A DNA stretch of 64,000 nucleotides from Glycomyces sp. TRM65418 (GTDB taxonomy: Bacteria > Actinomycetota > Actinomycetes > Mycobacteriales > Micromonosporaceae), in the NCBI RefSeq assembly GCF_019710475.1, contig NZ_JAJFAX010000009.1, positions 1-64,000 on the forward strand. The letters are read 5' to 3'. How positions within the stretch are numbered: the first letter of the stretch is position 1; each line of letters starts with the position of its first letter. A program made the position numbers and the translations under genes. Under the pieces are notes generated by a model. It was not told the origin of the DNA, did no database searches, and saw only the letters and a list, made by a program, of their open reading frames with translations. Of this stretch, positions 7,801 through 16,937 are shown one piece after another.

Positions 7801-9011
7801 GCGGCCCCGGCGAGCAGGCGTGTCGCGGCCGCGGCCGCGCCGTCGGTGCGGATCGCGGCGGCGACTTCGGAGGCGCGGGCTCGGATCGGCGGGGCGAGGG
7901 CCGTCCCGAGTGCGGCCGACAGGGAGCGGATGCTGAGGGCGGGGCGTTCGTGGGCGGTGCCGATGCCGAGGTCGGCGACGCGGCGGGCCCAGTAGGGCTG
8001 GTCGGCGATCTGCGGGGCGACGACCTGCGGCGCGCCCGCCAGAGCCGCGGCGGTGGTCGTGCCCGCGCCGCCGTGGTGGACGACGGCGGCCACGCGCCGG
8101 AACAGCGCCCGGTGGTCGACGTCGCCGACGGCGATGCAGTCGCCGCGGTCGTCGAACGCGTCGAGGTCGGCCCAGCCGCTGGAGAGGACGGCGCGGCGGC
8201 CTTGGGCGCGTATGGCGCCGACGGCCACGCGGGCGGCGATCGCGGCGGGACGGATCGGGATGCTGCCGAATCCGATGTAGACCGGTGGGGGCCCGGCGTC
8301 GAGGAACGCCTCCAGGTCGGCCGGGAGCGGCCGTTCCCCCGGGAGGAGCCACGCACCGGTCTGGACGACGTCGAGGCCGGTCGGCCGCCACGGGCTCAGG
8401 GTCGGATCGCTGGCGAGCCACGGCCGTGCGGTGAAGACGTGGTCGCGGACGTTGCCGACCGGAGGCAGGCCGACCGATGCGCGATGGGCGTTGATCGCGG
8501 CGCTGAACAGGGCGTTCATGCTCGCGGCGTCGTGGTCCCACAGCGTCTGGTTGTCGGCGGGCCCGGCGGGCAGCGGCCGTCCGGGGCGCTCGGGCGGCGG
8601 GTGGTGCGCGGACGGCAGGAACGTCGGCTGGAGGCTCACGTAGCGGTAACCGAGGCCGAGGCGGTCGGCGGCCGAGCGCGCGGCGGCGGCGACGGAGAAC
8701 ATGCCGGTCGCCACGATGGCGTCGCACCCGGCGGCGGCGGCCGTGATCGCCGTGAACTGGTCGGCGATGATGGCGGCGGTGCGCCCCGCCGGATCCGCGG
8801 TGGACGGTTCGGCGGTGCCGGTGACCAAGGGGCGCACGGCGTCGCCCGCGGGGACCATCGGGATGTCGAGACGCGCCAGCAGGTCCGCGAATTCCGCGTC
8901 GGGCGGCGCGCAGACCCGCGCTTCCGCTCCGAGCGCCCGCAGCGCCGCGGCGAGCGCGGCCATCGGCTCGACGTCGCCGCGCGATCCGTACGTCGACAAC
9001 AGCACCCGCAT
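7797..9011 (-). CDS. GT1-family (MGT/UGT-like) glycosyltransferase
   Basis: The 404-residue protein has the two-Rossmann GT-B layout of bacterial macrolide- and lipid-type glycosyltransferases. The acceptor half begins with LLSTYGSRGDVEPM. The nucleotide-sugar half carries the UGT signature near residues 290-330 (VHHGGAGTTTAAALAGAPQ, then PQIADQPYWA). It transfers an activated sugar to a small molecule or lipid; the acceptor cannot be told from sequence. A GGGGAG ribosome binding site precedes the ATG. No biosynthetic gene cluster surrounds it, so detoxification or sterol/lipid glycosylation is as likely as natural-product tailoring. Confidence 0.9.
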   Translation of the reverse strand: MRVLLSTYGSRGDVEPMAALAAALRALGAEARVCAPPDAEFADLLARLDIPMVPAGDAVRPLVTGTAEPSTADPAGRTAAIIADQFTAITAAAAGCDAIVATGMFSVAAAARSAADRLGLGYRYVSLQPTFLPSAHHPPPERPGRPLPAGPADNQTLWDHDAASMNALFSAAINAHRASVGLPPVGNVRDHVFTARPWLASDPTLSPWRPTGLDVVQTGAWLLPGERPLPADLEAFLDAGPPPVYIGFGSIPIRPAAIAARVAVGAIRAQGRRAVLSSGWADLDAFDDRGDCIAVGDVDHRALFRRVAAVVHHGGAGTTTAAALAGAPQVVAPQIADQPYWARRVADLGIGTAHERPALSIRSLSAALGTALAPPIRARASEVAAAIRTDGAAAAATRLLAGAA

Positions 9012-9291
9012 GACGCTCCCCGTTCGGTGGACTCCCGTCGATACTGCGATACCGGTGCTCGTGCGTGCCGGGGGGCCGCAGGTCTCGACCGGCCGTGGCG
9101 GGGCCCGGTCCTCCGCAGTCGGCCGGGCGGTGCCCGCACCGCTTCGCTCTGACGGGCGGGCCGCCTTCCTCGATGTCCTCCCCCGTGCGGCCGGATCAGG
9201 CCGCTTCCGGCCGCCGCCCGCAGACGGTGGCCGGCGGGCCGCCCGGGACCCGTCCCGTTACGGCCGCTGGTCGAACTCGGCGGTCGAGCCG

Positions 9292-11193
9292 TCAGCCGGT
9301 CGCTTCCGTCCGGAGGCCCAGGCCGAACGGGAACAGCGGGTCGTAGTCGGGGTCGCCGACGTTGAGCGGCTCGTCTTCGAGGACGCGGGGCCAGGAGACC
9401 GGGAGCCTGCCGTCGTAGGCGGTCCGGCCGAACAGCGGATCGGCGACGCCCGCGCCCTCGCTGCCGGGGAGCCAGGCCGCGACGAGCGCGTCGACGCCGT
9501 CGAGGTGTGACTCGATCTCGATGGGGCGGCCCGAGACCACGATGACGGCGCAGTCGACGGCGCCGCAGACGTGGTCGATCGCGGCGGCGTCCGCTTCGGA
9601 CACCCGCATGTCGTGCTTCCCCGCCCCGGCGTCGCCGACGCCTTCGGCGTAGGGGTCTTCGGCCACGACGACGATGCCGACGTCCGCGCCCTCCAGCGGC
9701 TCGGTCGCCTTCTCGCTGTAGGTGACCGAGGCGGCGGTCTCCTGGATGCCGGCGAGGAGGGTCGTGCCGTCGTGGACCGATTCGACGGTGCCCTGCCAAG
9801 AGCCGGACCAGCCGCCCATCTGGCGGCCGAGCGAGTCGGCGCCGGAGCCGGCGACGTAGAGCCGCTCGTCCCCGGTGAGCGGGAGCAGGTCGTTCTCGTT
9901 GCGCAGCAAGACCTGCGAGGCGGCGACGGCTTCGCGGGCGACGGCGCGGTGCGCTTCGGAGCCGACGTCGGCGGCGCCGGTCGTGTCGGCGAGCGGTCGC
10001 TCGAACAGGCCGAGGGCGAACTTCTGGGTGAGGATGCGGGCGACCGCGTCGTCGATGCGGTCCTCGCTCACGGCCCCGGACTCGATTTCGGCGAGGAGCG
10101 TGGTGATGAACCGCTCGTATTCGAAGGGGACCATGACCATGTCGATCCCGGCGTTGATCGCGGTGCGCACGGCTTCGGCGTAGTCGTCGCCGATCTGGTC
10201 GACGCCCTGCCAGTCGGAGACCACGAAGCCGTCGAAGCCCAGCTCGCCCTTGAGGACGTCGTTGAGGAGGTAGCCGTCGGCGTGGGCCTTCACCGGGCCG
10301 TCGCCGAGGTCGGTCGAGGAGTAGGAGACCATGACCGATCCGACTCCGGCGTCCACGGCGGACTGGAACGGGGCGAGGTGGAGTTGGCGCAGCTCGTCTT
10401 CGGTGAGGGTGGTCACGCCCTGGTCGAGGAGGTAGTCCTCGGTGGTGGAGGTGCCGTAGGCGGTGCCGCCGTCGCCGACGTAGTGCTTGGCGGTCGCCAG
10501 GACGCTGGTGTTCGCGGCGAGGTCCTCGCCTTGGAAGCCGCGGACGACGGGCCCGGCGTACTCGATGGCGAGGCCGGGGTCTTCGCCGTAGGACTCATAA
10601 GTGCGGCCCCAGCGGCTGTCGCGTGCGACGCACACGCACGGCGCGAAGGTCCAGTGGACGCCCGTGGCGCGGGTCTCGGCGGCGGTGATCGCGGCGGTCC
10701 GGCCGGCGAGCTCGGGGTCGTGGGCGGCGCCGAGGCCGATGTTGTGCGGGAAGATGACCGCTCCGGGGAGGGCGCCGTTGCCGTGGACGGCGTCGATGCC
10801 GTAGACGAGGGGGATGCCCAGGCGCGAGTCGAGCGCTCGGCGCTGGAAGCCGTCGATCATCGCGGCCCAGTCTTCGGGCGTGTCGTGCAGCGCGTCGGAG
10901 CCGCCGTTGAGGAGCGAGCCGATGCCGAGTTCGGCGATGTCGGCAGGCGTGTCCTCGACGGCGGGGACGGCGGCCTGGGTCATCTGGCCGACCTTCTCCT
11001 CGATCGTCATGCGGCCGAGGAGATCTTCGACGCGTTCGGCGACCGGGAGGGCGGGGTCGCGATAGGACGCTTCATCGGCGTCGCTGCGCGGCACGACGAG
11101 GAGGGCGATGACCGACGCGGCGACGAGTGCCGCGGCCAGGGCGATCCAGAGGATCGCCGGGCGGCGCAGGAGTGCGGGCAGGCTTGCGCCCAT
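9292..11193 (-). CDS. GH3 beta-glucosidase, membrane-anchored
   Basis: The 633-residue protein has an N-terminal transmembrane anchor (about 13-35) and then a complete glycoside hydrolase family 3 core: N-domain with KHYVGDGG near 236-243 and the nucleophile Asp327 in VVSDWQGVDQIG, plus a C-terminal alpha/beta sandwich. Family members of this type (ExoP-like) release glucose from beta-glucan oligosaccharides. The ATG at 11193 is chosen because GAGGAG lies about 10 bp upstream and the anchor starts here; an open frame further upstream has no coding character. It diverges from the GH74 gene, which suggests it finishes off xyloglucan or glucan oligomers outside the membrane. Confidence 0.92.
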   Translation of the reverse strand: MGASLPALLRRPAILWIALAAALVAASVIALLVVPRSDADEASYRDPALPVAERVEDLLGRMTIEEKVGQMTQAAVPAVEDTPADIAELGIGSLLNGGSDALHDTPEDWAAMIDGFQRRALDSRLGIPLVYGIDAVHGNGALPGAVIFPHNIGLGAAHDPELAGRTAAITAAETRATGVHWTFAPCVCVARDSRWGRTYESYGEDPGLAIEYAGPVVRGFQGEDLAANTSVLATAKHYVGDGGTAYGTSTTEDYLLDQGVTTLTEDELRQLHLAPFQSAVDAGVGSVMVSYSSTDLGDGPVKAHADGYLLNDVLKGELGFDGFVVSDWQGVDQIGDDYAEAVRTAINAGIDMVMVPFEYERFITTLLAEIESGAVSEDRIDDAVARILTQKFALGLFERPLADTTGAADVGSEAHRAVAREAVAASQVLLRNENDLLPLTGDERLYVAGSGADSLGRQMGGWSGSWQGTVESVHDGTTLLAGIQETAASVTYSEKATEPLEGADVGIVVVAEDPYAEGVGDAGAGKHDMRVSEADAAAIDHVCGAVDCAVIVVSGRPIEIESHLDGVDALVAAWLPGSEGAGVADPLFGRTAYDGRLPVSWPRVLEDEPLNVGDPDYDPLFPFGLGLRTEATG

Positions 11194-11769
11194 GGCATGA
11201 GCTCCTCGAGGGGCGGGCGGACGACTACGGTCCCAACCTGAGCACAGCGTAATTGAAGGGGCGCTGCCGTGTCCATGGAGGCGGAGGACGGATCCGTGCT
11301 CATGGGGTGGGGTGCGTCGGAGCGTGAAGCCGCTCCGGCTCGAGAGTGCCGCAGGGGTATGGCGAACGAACGCTCGCCGAGCGCACGGCCCGCGCGTCCA
11401 TCGGTCCGGCGGGGTCCACGCGGTTCGCGGGGCTCGCGCCAGGCGGACGCCGTCGCGCACGGGCCGGGCCCGTCTCGCGGCCCGTACGCGGCGACCGGCC
11501 GGGTTCGGGCGCCCGTCGGTGCGGGCGAGCGGTGCCGCCGGTGCGGCTCGGTCCGCGCGCGTACCGTCCAGCGCGCCGGGCTCGTGCATGGCCTTCCTTT
11601 CGCGTGGGCGGCGCGGTGCGGACAGCGCGCACGACCACCCGTTCCCCGTCTCGATGGAACACCTGGTTGCCACGGTGAGCCGAGGCTGTTATGTTGGGCC
11701 TCCAAACTAACCCTTCGGTGGTCTCCCCCGTTCGAGCCCTCACCGTCCCTCTGCCCTCTAGGAGCACAC
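11194..11769. other. Divergent intergenic region between GH3 and GH74
   Basis: About 575 bp separate the divergent GH3 and GH74 starts. Open frames here are GC-rich shadows without homology. The right end holds the GH74 promoter and the left end the GH3 ribosome binding site. I see no perfect palindrome that would mark a shared operator. Confidence 0.5.
11667..11695 (+). promoter_or_regulatory. Candidate promoter of the GH74 gene
   Basis: TTGCCA (11667-11672) and TATGTT (11690-11695) are separated by 17 bp, matching a housekeeping-sigma promoter. The element lies about 75 bp before the GTG start of the xyloglucanase. Confidence 0.4.
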
Positions 11770-14154
11770 GTGCGACGACGCACTCTCGCCGCTTCGCTCG
11801 GCGCCGCCGCTGTCGCGGCCGCGGCCGTCCCCGCCCCCGCCTTCGCCAAGACCAGCGGCCGCTGCGAGGACGCCTACGCCTGGCGCAACGCCGTGGTCAA
11901 CGGCGGCGGCTACGTCCCCGGCATCGTCTTCAACGAGACCGAAGCCGACCTCATCTACGCCCGCACCGACATCGGCGGCCTCTACCGCTGGCAGGAGCCC
12001 ACCCAGACGTGGAAGCCGCTCCTCGACTGGGTCGGCTGGGACGACTGGGGCTGGACCGGCGTCGTCTCCGTCGCCACCGACCCGGTCGAGCCCAACCGGG
12101 TCTACGCGGCCGTCGGCACCTACACCAACGACTGGGACCCGATCAACGGCGCGGTCCTCTACTCCGACGACTACGGCGACACGTGGGGCGCGGCCGAGCT
12201 GCCGTTCAAGCAGGGCGGCAACATGCCCGGCCGCGGCATGGGCGAGCGCCTCGCCGTCGACCCGGCCGACAACGCGGTCGTCTACCTCGGCACCCCGAAC
12301 GGCAACGGCCTCTGGCGGTCCGAGGACCACGGCCGCACCTGGGCGCGCGTGGAGGAGTTCCCGAACGCCGGGAACTTCGTGCAGGACCCCGGCAGCGACT
12401 ACTCCGACGACAACCAGGGCGTCATCTGGACCGAGTTCGACCAGACCGGCCGGATCTTCGTCGGCGTCGCCGACCCGGCCGACCCCCTTTACGTCTCCGA
12501 GGACCGCGGCCAGACCTGGCAGCCCGTTCCCGGGGCCACCGCCATCGGCGCCGTGGACGGCAACAAGGCCATCCCGAAGCAGGCCGCGATCGACCACGAG
12601 AACGGCCACCTGTTCATCGTCACCAGCTGGGACCCGGGCCCCTACAACGGCGGACCGGCCTCCGGCAAGGGCGGCGCGATCTGGCGGCTGGACCTCGCCT
12701 CGGGCGAATGGACCGACGTCACCCCGTCGTACAACCCGGTCGGCGCCATCCCCGGCTTCGGCGGGGTCACCGTCGACCGCCGGAACCCCGGCACCCTCAT
12801 GGCCGCGACGCAGAACAACTGGTGGCCCGACGAGATCATCTACCGGTCCAGGGACTCCGGCGCGACCTGGGAGACGAGCTGGGACTACGCGTGGGACGCG
12901 GACTTCTCGTGGCCGCCGCAGCGCACCGACCGGTTCACCATGGACCCCGGCGGCAGCGAGTGGCTGTCGTTCGGCGGCGTCGACGACGGCCCGTCCTACG
13001 CGGTCAAGCACGGCTGGATGATCGACGCGCTCGCGATCGACCCGCACGACTCGAACCGGATCATGTGGGGCACCGGCGCGACCATCTGGGGCACCGAGCA
13101 GCTGACGGCCTGGGACGCGCAGGGCCCGCTCGTGGGCTGGGACGACGAGGCCGGCCGGCAGGTGGCGCTGCCGGTCGACCCGTTCACCGTCGCCGTCCGG
13201 GTCGAGGGCCTGGAGGAGACCGCGGTGCAGGACATCGCGGCGCTCGGCGGCACCGTGGTGACGGCGATGGGCGACCTCGGCGGGTTCGTCCAGAGCGACC
13301 TCGGCCGCGCCGGGACGCAGATCCGCAACCCCGACTGGTCCTCGGGCCGGAGCGTGGACTTCGCGGCGCTGAAGCCCGATGTGGTGGTCGGCTCCGGTGA
13401 CGTGGAAGGCGACGTCGACGGGCACGTCGGCGTCTCGATCGACCGCGGCGCGACCTGGCTGACCACGAAGCGCCTGGAAGGCGTCGCGGGCGGCGCGAAC
13501 GGCGGCACGGTCGCGGTGAGCGCGGACGGCGAGGTGATCGTGTGGACGCCCGGCGACGGGACGACCGCGCCGGTGCTCAGCACCGACCTCGGTCAGAGCT
13601 GGACGCCGGTGGAGGGCCTGCCCGGGGGCGCGAAGGTGCGCGCGGACCGAGTGAACCCGAACTGGCTGTACGCCTTCGCCGCCGGCGCGTTCTACGCGAG
13701 CCGCGACGGCGGCCTGAGCTTCGCCAAGACGAACGCGTCGGGCCTGCCCGCGGAGGGCGATGTGGACTTCCGCGCCGTCCCGGGCAAGCGCGGGCACCTG
13801 TGGCTGGCCGGCGGCAACACGCCCGCCGAGGTCGACGCGGTGTACGGGATGTGGCGCAGCACCGACGGCGGCCGGTCCTGGAAGCGCATCCGCGACTTCG
13901 AGGAGGCGGACGCGGTGGGCTTCGGCAAGGCCCGTCGGCGCGGCTACCCGACGATCTACGCCTCGGCGAAGGCCGGCGGGAAGCGCGGCATCTGGCGGTC
14001 GACCGACGAGGGCCGCAGCTGGGCGCGGATCAACGACGACGCGCATCAGTGGGGTTGGACCGGCAAGGCGATCTCGGGCGACCCGGAGGTGTACGGCCGG
14101 GTCTACATCGCGACGAACGGTCGCGGCCTGATCTACGGCGACATCGCCGATTAA
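11770..14154 (+). CDS. Secreted GH74 xyloglucanase
   Basis: The 794-residue protein has a twin-arginine-like N-terminus (VRRRTLAASLGAAAV, cleavage after AFA near residue 27). It then has the two seven-bladed propellers of glycoside hydrolase family 74. The family N-terminus is clear (YVPGIVFNETEADLIYARTD, then IGGLYRW), and many BNR-type S/T-x-D-x-G-x-T/S-W repeats follow (SEDRGQTW, STDGGRSW, STDEGRSW). The enzyme cuts the beta-1,4-glucan backbone of xyloglucan outside the cell. No carbohydrate-binding module is attached, unlike many homologues. AGGAG 5 bp upstream decides the GTG start. Confidence 0.95.
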   Translation: MRRRTLAASLGAAAVAAAAVPAPAFAKTSGRCEDAYAWRNAVVNGGGYVPGIVFNETEADLIYARTDIGGLYRWQEPTQTWKPLLDWVGWDDWGWTGVVSVATDPVEPNRVYAAVGTYTNDWDPINGAVLYSDDYGDTWGAAELPFKQGGNMPGRGMGERLAVDPADNAVVYLGTPNGNGLWRSEDHGRTWARVEEFPNAGNFVQDPGSDYSDDNQGVIWTEFDQTGRIFVGVADPADPLYVSEDRGQTWQPVPGATAIGAVDGNKAIPKQAAIDHENGHLFIVTSWDPGPYNGGPASGKGGAIWRLDLASGEWTDVTPSYNPVGAIPGFGGVTVDRRNPGTLMAATQNNWWPDEIIYRSRDSGATWETSWDYAWDADFSWPPQRTDRFTMDPGGSEWLSFGGVDDGPSYAVKHGWMIDALAIDPHDSNRIMWGTGATIWGTEQLTAWDAQGPLVGWDDEAGRQVALPVDPFTVAVRVEGLEETAVQDIAALGGTVVTAMGDLGGFVQSDLGRAGTQIRNPDWSSGRSVDFAALKPDVVVGSGDVEGDVDGHVGVSIDRGATWLTTKRLEGVAGGANGGTVAVSADGEVIVWTPGDGTTAPVLSTDLGQSWTPVEGLPGGAKVRADRVNPNWLYAFAAGAFYASRDGGLSFAKTNASGLPAEGDVDFRAVPGKRGHLWLAGGNTPAEVDAVYGMWRSTDGGRSWKRIRDFEEADAVGFGKARRRGYPTIYASAKAGGKRGIWRSTDEGRSWARINDDAHQWGWTGKAISGDPEVYGRVYIATNGRGLIYGDIAD

Positions 14155-14194
14155 GTCCTCATCGGACCCACCCCTCGCCTGAACGCTCAGGGGA

Positions 14195-14230
14195 GCGACC
14201 GCGCCGGTCGCGGGGCCACCGTTCGGCCCC
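14195..14230 (+). terminator. Tandem hairpins after the GH74 gene
   Basis: GCGACCG/CGGTCGC (14195-14211) is followed directly by GGGGCC/GGCCCC (14212-14230). Both lie 40-75 bp past the GH74 stop. Stems are short but very GC-rich. Confidence 0.4.
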
Positions 14231-14369
14231 GCGGCCGGCGCATTGCCGTCATCAGTCGGGCAGTACCGTCGACAGGGCGGCACTGCTCGACCGCATCACG
14301 GTTGCAGAGGCCGGAATGCGCACTCGCGGCCCACGGTGACCGCGGGTCTCACCCCTCAGAAAGGTCGGC

Positions 14370-14828
14370 GTGTTGATACGCGATGAAGCGCCGCCGCTCG
14401 TGCGGCGAGGAGGCGTCGGCGACGCCGATCGGCTGACCGCGGTCTTCTGGGCCGCACGCGGCCGGATGGCGTATCTGCCCGCGCTCTACACGTACGAGCA
14501 GACCGCTTGGTGGGTCGAGCACGTGATGGCTCCGCAGTCGGAACTGTGGGTCGCCGAGCGACACGGGGCAGCGGTCGGATTCGCCGCGCTGCAGGGCGAT
14601 CGGCTCGATCACCTCTACGTCGAACCCGCGGCGCAAGGGCAGGGAGTCGGAGAGGCGCTGCTGGCCGAGGCGAAGCGGCGGCGTTCCGAGCTGCATCTGC
14701 GCGTGTTCGAGCAGAACGCGGGCGCACGGGCCTTCTATGAACGGCACGGGTTCGCAGTGGTCGACGTCGGCGACGGCTCGGACAACGAGGAGCGCCTCCC
14801 GGACCTCCATCTGCGCTGGCACCGCTGA
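14370..14828 (+). CDS. GNAT-family N-acetyltransferase
   Basis: The 152-residue protein has the GNAT fold. The acetyl-CoA binding motif A is VEPAAQGQGVGEALLAEAKRR (residues about 89-109) and motif B is RVFEQNAGARAFYERHGF (about 117-134). These enzymes transfer an acetyl group from acetyl-CoA to an amine; the substrate is not predictable. The GTG at 14370 follows an AAAGG-type ribosome binding site. The gene stands alone between the GH74 gene and a methyltransferase remnant. Confidence 0.88.
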   Translation: MLIRDEAPPLVRRGGVGDADRLTAVFWAARGRMAYLPALYTYEQTAWWVEHVMAPQSELWVAERHGAAVGFAALQGDRLDHLYVEPAAQGQGVGEALLAEAKRRRSELHLRVFEQNAGARAFYERHGFAVVDVGDGSDNEERLPDLHLRWHR

Positions 14829-14904
14829 ACGCGACGGCGTCGTCGCGTTCGGTACGCGCCTGAATCGGATGGCGCAGCGGCCGAGACGGAACCATACTTG
14901 CTCG

Positions 14905-15279
14905 ATGCTCGGAGAGACCGCCTATCACGGCGCCCTCGGCGGCGCGTTCGCCGCCCTGTCCGAGACCGGCGCCTACAACGCCTACATCGACCGACCCGCA
15001 ATGCGCGCACTCGCCGGAGACATCGCCGGGCTCCGCGTCCTCGATGTCGGCTGCGGTCCCGGGCATGATGCGGCGGCCCTGGCCGAACGGGGCGCCACGG
15101 TGCTCGGCGTCGACGGCAGCGCCGATCTCCTCGAACACGCCCGCGTCCGGACCGGGGGCGCGCTCGAAACGCTGCGGGAGCCCCGCGCCGTCCCCGAGCT
15201 GGAGGCGGTGGACGCGGGGTCCTACGAGCGGCTCGATCGCAACCCGTCGCTCCTGGCGGCCCTGTTGCGCCGCCCCTGA
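14905..15279 (+). pseudogene. Class I SAM methyltransferase with central deletion
   Basis: The 124-residue reading frame joins the first part of a class I methyltransferase to its extreme C-terminus. The first part holds motif I, VLDVGCGPG (residues about 45-53), and motif II, GVDGSADLLEHAR. After VRTGG (near residue 85, about position 15155) the text jumps to ETLREPRAVPEL and SYERL, which in intact relatives of about 240 residues form the tail. The catalytic middle is missing although the frame stays open. It is probably non-functional. What is seen is the short, abruptly joined protein; the deletion is inferred from family layout. Confidence 0.7.
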
Positions 15280-15585
15280 CGCGTCCGAGGTCGCGGTGAA
15301 GCATCGAGGTGGCCGGATTGGTGGCCGAATGTCCGACTCTCACGCCTTCGGCCATCCCGTGGAAACTTGCAAATGGACCGACATCGCAAGGTTCAATGCA
15401 CCGGTGCAGATCCCATTTGGAACGATGTCCGGGGCCTGAGCCAGCTGCTCCCTCTCTCCTCGTTCGAGGGGGGCCATGCGATCGGAGTCGTCAGTTCACG
15501 TGGCCGTCAAGTGATCGGGTGTGTGAAATCGCCGCGAGCGGGTAACTAGAGAGAACCTCAGTTCAACGACTACGGAGGTTCCACA
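15280..15585 (+). promoter_or_regulatory. Intergenic region with possible stress-sigma promoter
   Basis: This 306-bp stretch holds no convincing gene. Near its end GGGTAA (15540-15545) follows GTGTG (about 15519-15523) at a spacing close to the SigB-type GTTT...GGGTA pattern. That would suit the general-stress-type gene downstream. The match is partial and the call is tentative. Confidence 0.35.
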
Positions 15586-15849
15586 ATGATTGGTTTCATC
15601 GTCGCAGGCCTTATCATCGGCGCGCTGGCCCGTCTCATCAAGCCGGGTAAGCAGCGCCTCGGTATTCTCGCCACCCTGATCCTGGGCTTGGTCGGCTCGG
15701 TGATCGGCGGGACGATCGCCAACCTGCTCGGCACCGGCGACATCTGGGAGCTGAACGTCCTCGGCTTCGTGGTCGCCGTGATCGCCTCGGTGCTGCTCAT
15801 CGGCATCGCCGAAGGCATCGCCTCGAGCCGCCACAAGACCGCTCACTAG
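15586..15849 (+). CDS. GlsB/YeaQ/YmgE-family stress membrane protein
   Basis: This 87-residue transglycosylase-associated-type membrane protein has three hydrophobic segments (about 2-17, 27-48, 55-76) and conserved glycine motifs (GLIIGALARLIKPGKQ, LGLVGSVIGG). The family is widespread and often induced by general or envelope stress. Its biochemical role is not known. GGAGG lies about 10 bp before the ATG. A strong terminator follows, so it is transcribed alone. Confidence 0.92.
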   Translation: MIGFIVAGLIIGALARLIKPGKQRLGILATLILGLVGSVIGGTIANLLGTGDIWELNVLGFVVAVIASVLLIGIAEGIASSRHKTAH

Positions 15850-15870
15850 TCACTAGCACTTGCAGCTTCC

Positions 15871-15899
15871 GGGGCCCGCGCGCATCGCGCGCGGGCCCC
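15871..15899 (+). terminator. Terminator after the GlsB-type gene
   Basis: Perfect 13-nt arms (15871-15883 and 15887-15899) enclose loop ATC, 21 bp past the stop codon. Confidence 0.75.
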
Positions 15900-15963
15900 G
15901 TTCGCTGTGTGCGGCGTCGCGCCGCCCCCGGGAGACCGCCTCCCGTCGAGATGTATAGAACTC

Positions 15964-16020
15964 TTGACATGATGTCAACTCAGGTATACATTCAATGATG
16001 TCAAGGATTCTTGACATCAT
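15964..16020. promoter_or_regulatory. Cluster of TTGACAT half-sites, operator for DUF4386 gene
   Basis: TTGACATGATGTCAA (15964-15978) is a perfect palindrome around one central base. Then ATGATGTCAAG (15995-16005) and CTTGACATCAT (16010-16020) form an 11-bp inverted repeat with a 4-bp gap. Four half-sites thus lie in 57 bp. TTGACA (15964) and TACATT (15987-15992), 17 bp apart, could be the -35 and -10 of a promoter buried in the operator. No regulator gene is adjacent. Confidence 0.6.
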
Positions 16021-16115
16021 TCGCAGCGTCTGCCTCATGAGCACTGCTCAGCGCAGTTCCACGGGCCTGCCCGCTCGAAGCGGGCCGACGCCGTCCACCT
16101 CTCTGGAGTGACACC

Positions 16116-16817
16116 GTGAAAGACGACCCCGTTCGCACCGCGCGCCTCACCGGCGTGCTCTACCTGGCGCTGGCGCTGTTCGGCATGTTCGGCTTCCTGA
16201 TCGCGCGCGGCAACCTCTACGTCGAAGGCGATGCCGTCGCCACCGCCGCGAACCTCGCCGACAAGGAATCCCTCGCTCGCCTGGGTCTGGCCGCTGAAAT
16301 GGGGGCCGCGGTCGCCCAGGTCCTCGTCGCCCTCTGGTTCTACCGCCTGCTCCGCGGCGTGAACGCCTTCGCCGCGGGCGCGCTCGCCCTCTTCGGCTCC
16401 TTCAACGCCGCCGCGATCCTGGTGGCGGCCGGGTTCACCGCCGCCGCGGCCAACATGTCCACAGGAGACATGACAGGGCTCGCAGGCGGGCAGCCCGGCA
16501 CGGCGCTGCTCATGATGGAGCTGAACGGCGTGCTCTGGGGCGTAGGCCAGCTCTTCTTCGGGCTGTGGCTCATCCCGATGGGCCGCCTCGTGGCGACCTC
16601 GGGACACATGCCCCGCCTCCTCGGACACCTCCTCCTCGCCGGAGGCTTCGTCTACCTCGCGATCGCGTTCCAGACCTACCTGTGGCCCGACGCCCCGACC
16701 GCCCTGATCGACGGCCTCGTCCTCGTTCCCACCGCGGGAGAACTCTGGATGATCGGTTACCTGCTGACGAGGGGCCTGCGCCGCAACGCCCTCGAACGCG
16801 GACTCGTTCCGGCATGA
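16116..16817 (+). CDS. DUF4386-family membrane protein
   Basis: The 233-residue integral membrane protein has about six hydrophobic segments and the DUF4386 opening (RTARLTGVLYLALALFGMFGF). The family has no established function; in actinobacteria it often sits next to a transcription regulator and is induced by unknown signals. The GTG start follows GGAG at a normal distance. The promoter region holds an unusual array of TTGACAT half-sites, so expression is probably tightly repressed. Confidence 0.85.
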   Translation: MKDDPVRTARLTGVLYLALALFGMFGFLIARGNLYVEGDAVATAANLADKESLARLGLAAEMGAAVAQVLVALWFYRLLRGVNAFAAGALALFGSFNAAAILVAAGFTAAAANMSTGDMTGLAGGQPGTALLMMELNGVLWGVGQLFFGLWLIPMGRLVATSGHMPRLLGHLLLAGGFVYLAIAFQTYLWPDAPTALIDGLVLVPTAGELWMIGYLLTRGLRRNALERGLVPA

Positions 16818-16885
16818 CCGCCGGCCCGCCGCCTCGAACCGGAGACGGTTCGACCGCGAAGGCCGGGCCGTGTTCGAGCATTGCG

Positions 16886-16937
16886 GCAGCCTCCCATTGC
16901 ATCTGTTGTCCCGCAACAGCACGCAATAGGAGGCTGC
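16886..16937. terminator. Two-tier hairpin between convergent genes
   Basis: Outer arms GCAGCCTCCCATTGC (16886-16900) and GCAATAGGAGGCTGC (16923-16937) pair with one G-T-type mismatch. Inner arms CTGTTG and CAACAG pair within. It lies between the ends of the DUF4386 and DUF1206 genes and can work as a terminator on both strands. Confidence 0.6.

Noticed and set aside
7797-9011. Glycosyltransferase as sign of a biosynthetic gene cluster
   Set aside because: No polyketide, peptide or terpene synthase genes, nor sugar-biosynthesis genes, lie nearby, so a natural-product cluster is not supported.
11269-11769. N-terminal extension of the GH74 frame
   Set aside because: The upstream 167 codons have no homology. 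A signal peptide and AGGAG site start at 11770.
11758-14283. Very long open frame on the minus strand across the GH74 gene
   Set aside because: It is antisense to a clear GH74 with many propeller repeats. Its product is a low-complexity Arg/Val/Asp/Gly-rich shadow without homology.
15367-15549. 60-codon frame before the GlsB-type gene
   Set aside because: There is no ribosome binding site, no recognisable motif, and a probable promoter lies in its end. It was left as intergenic.
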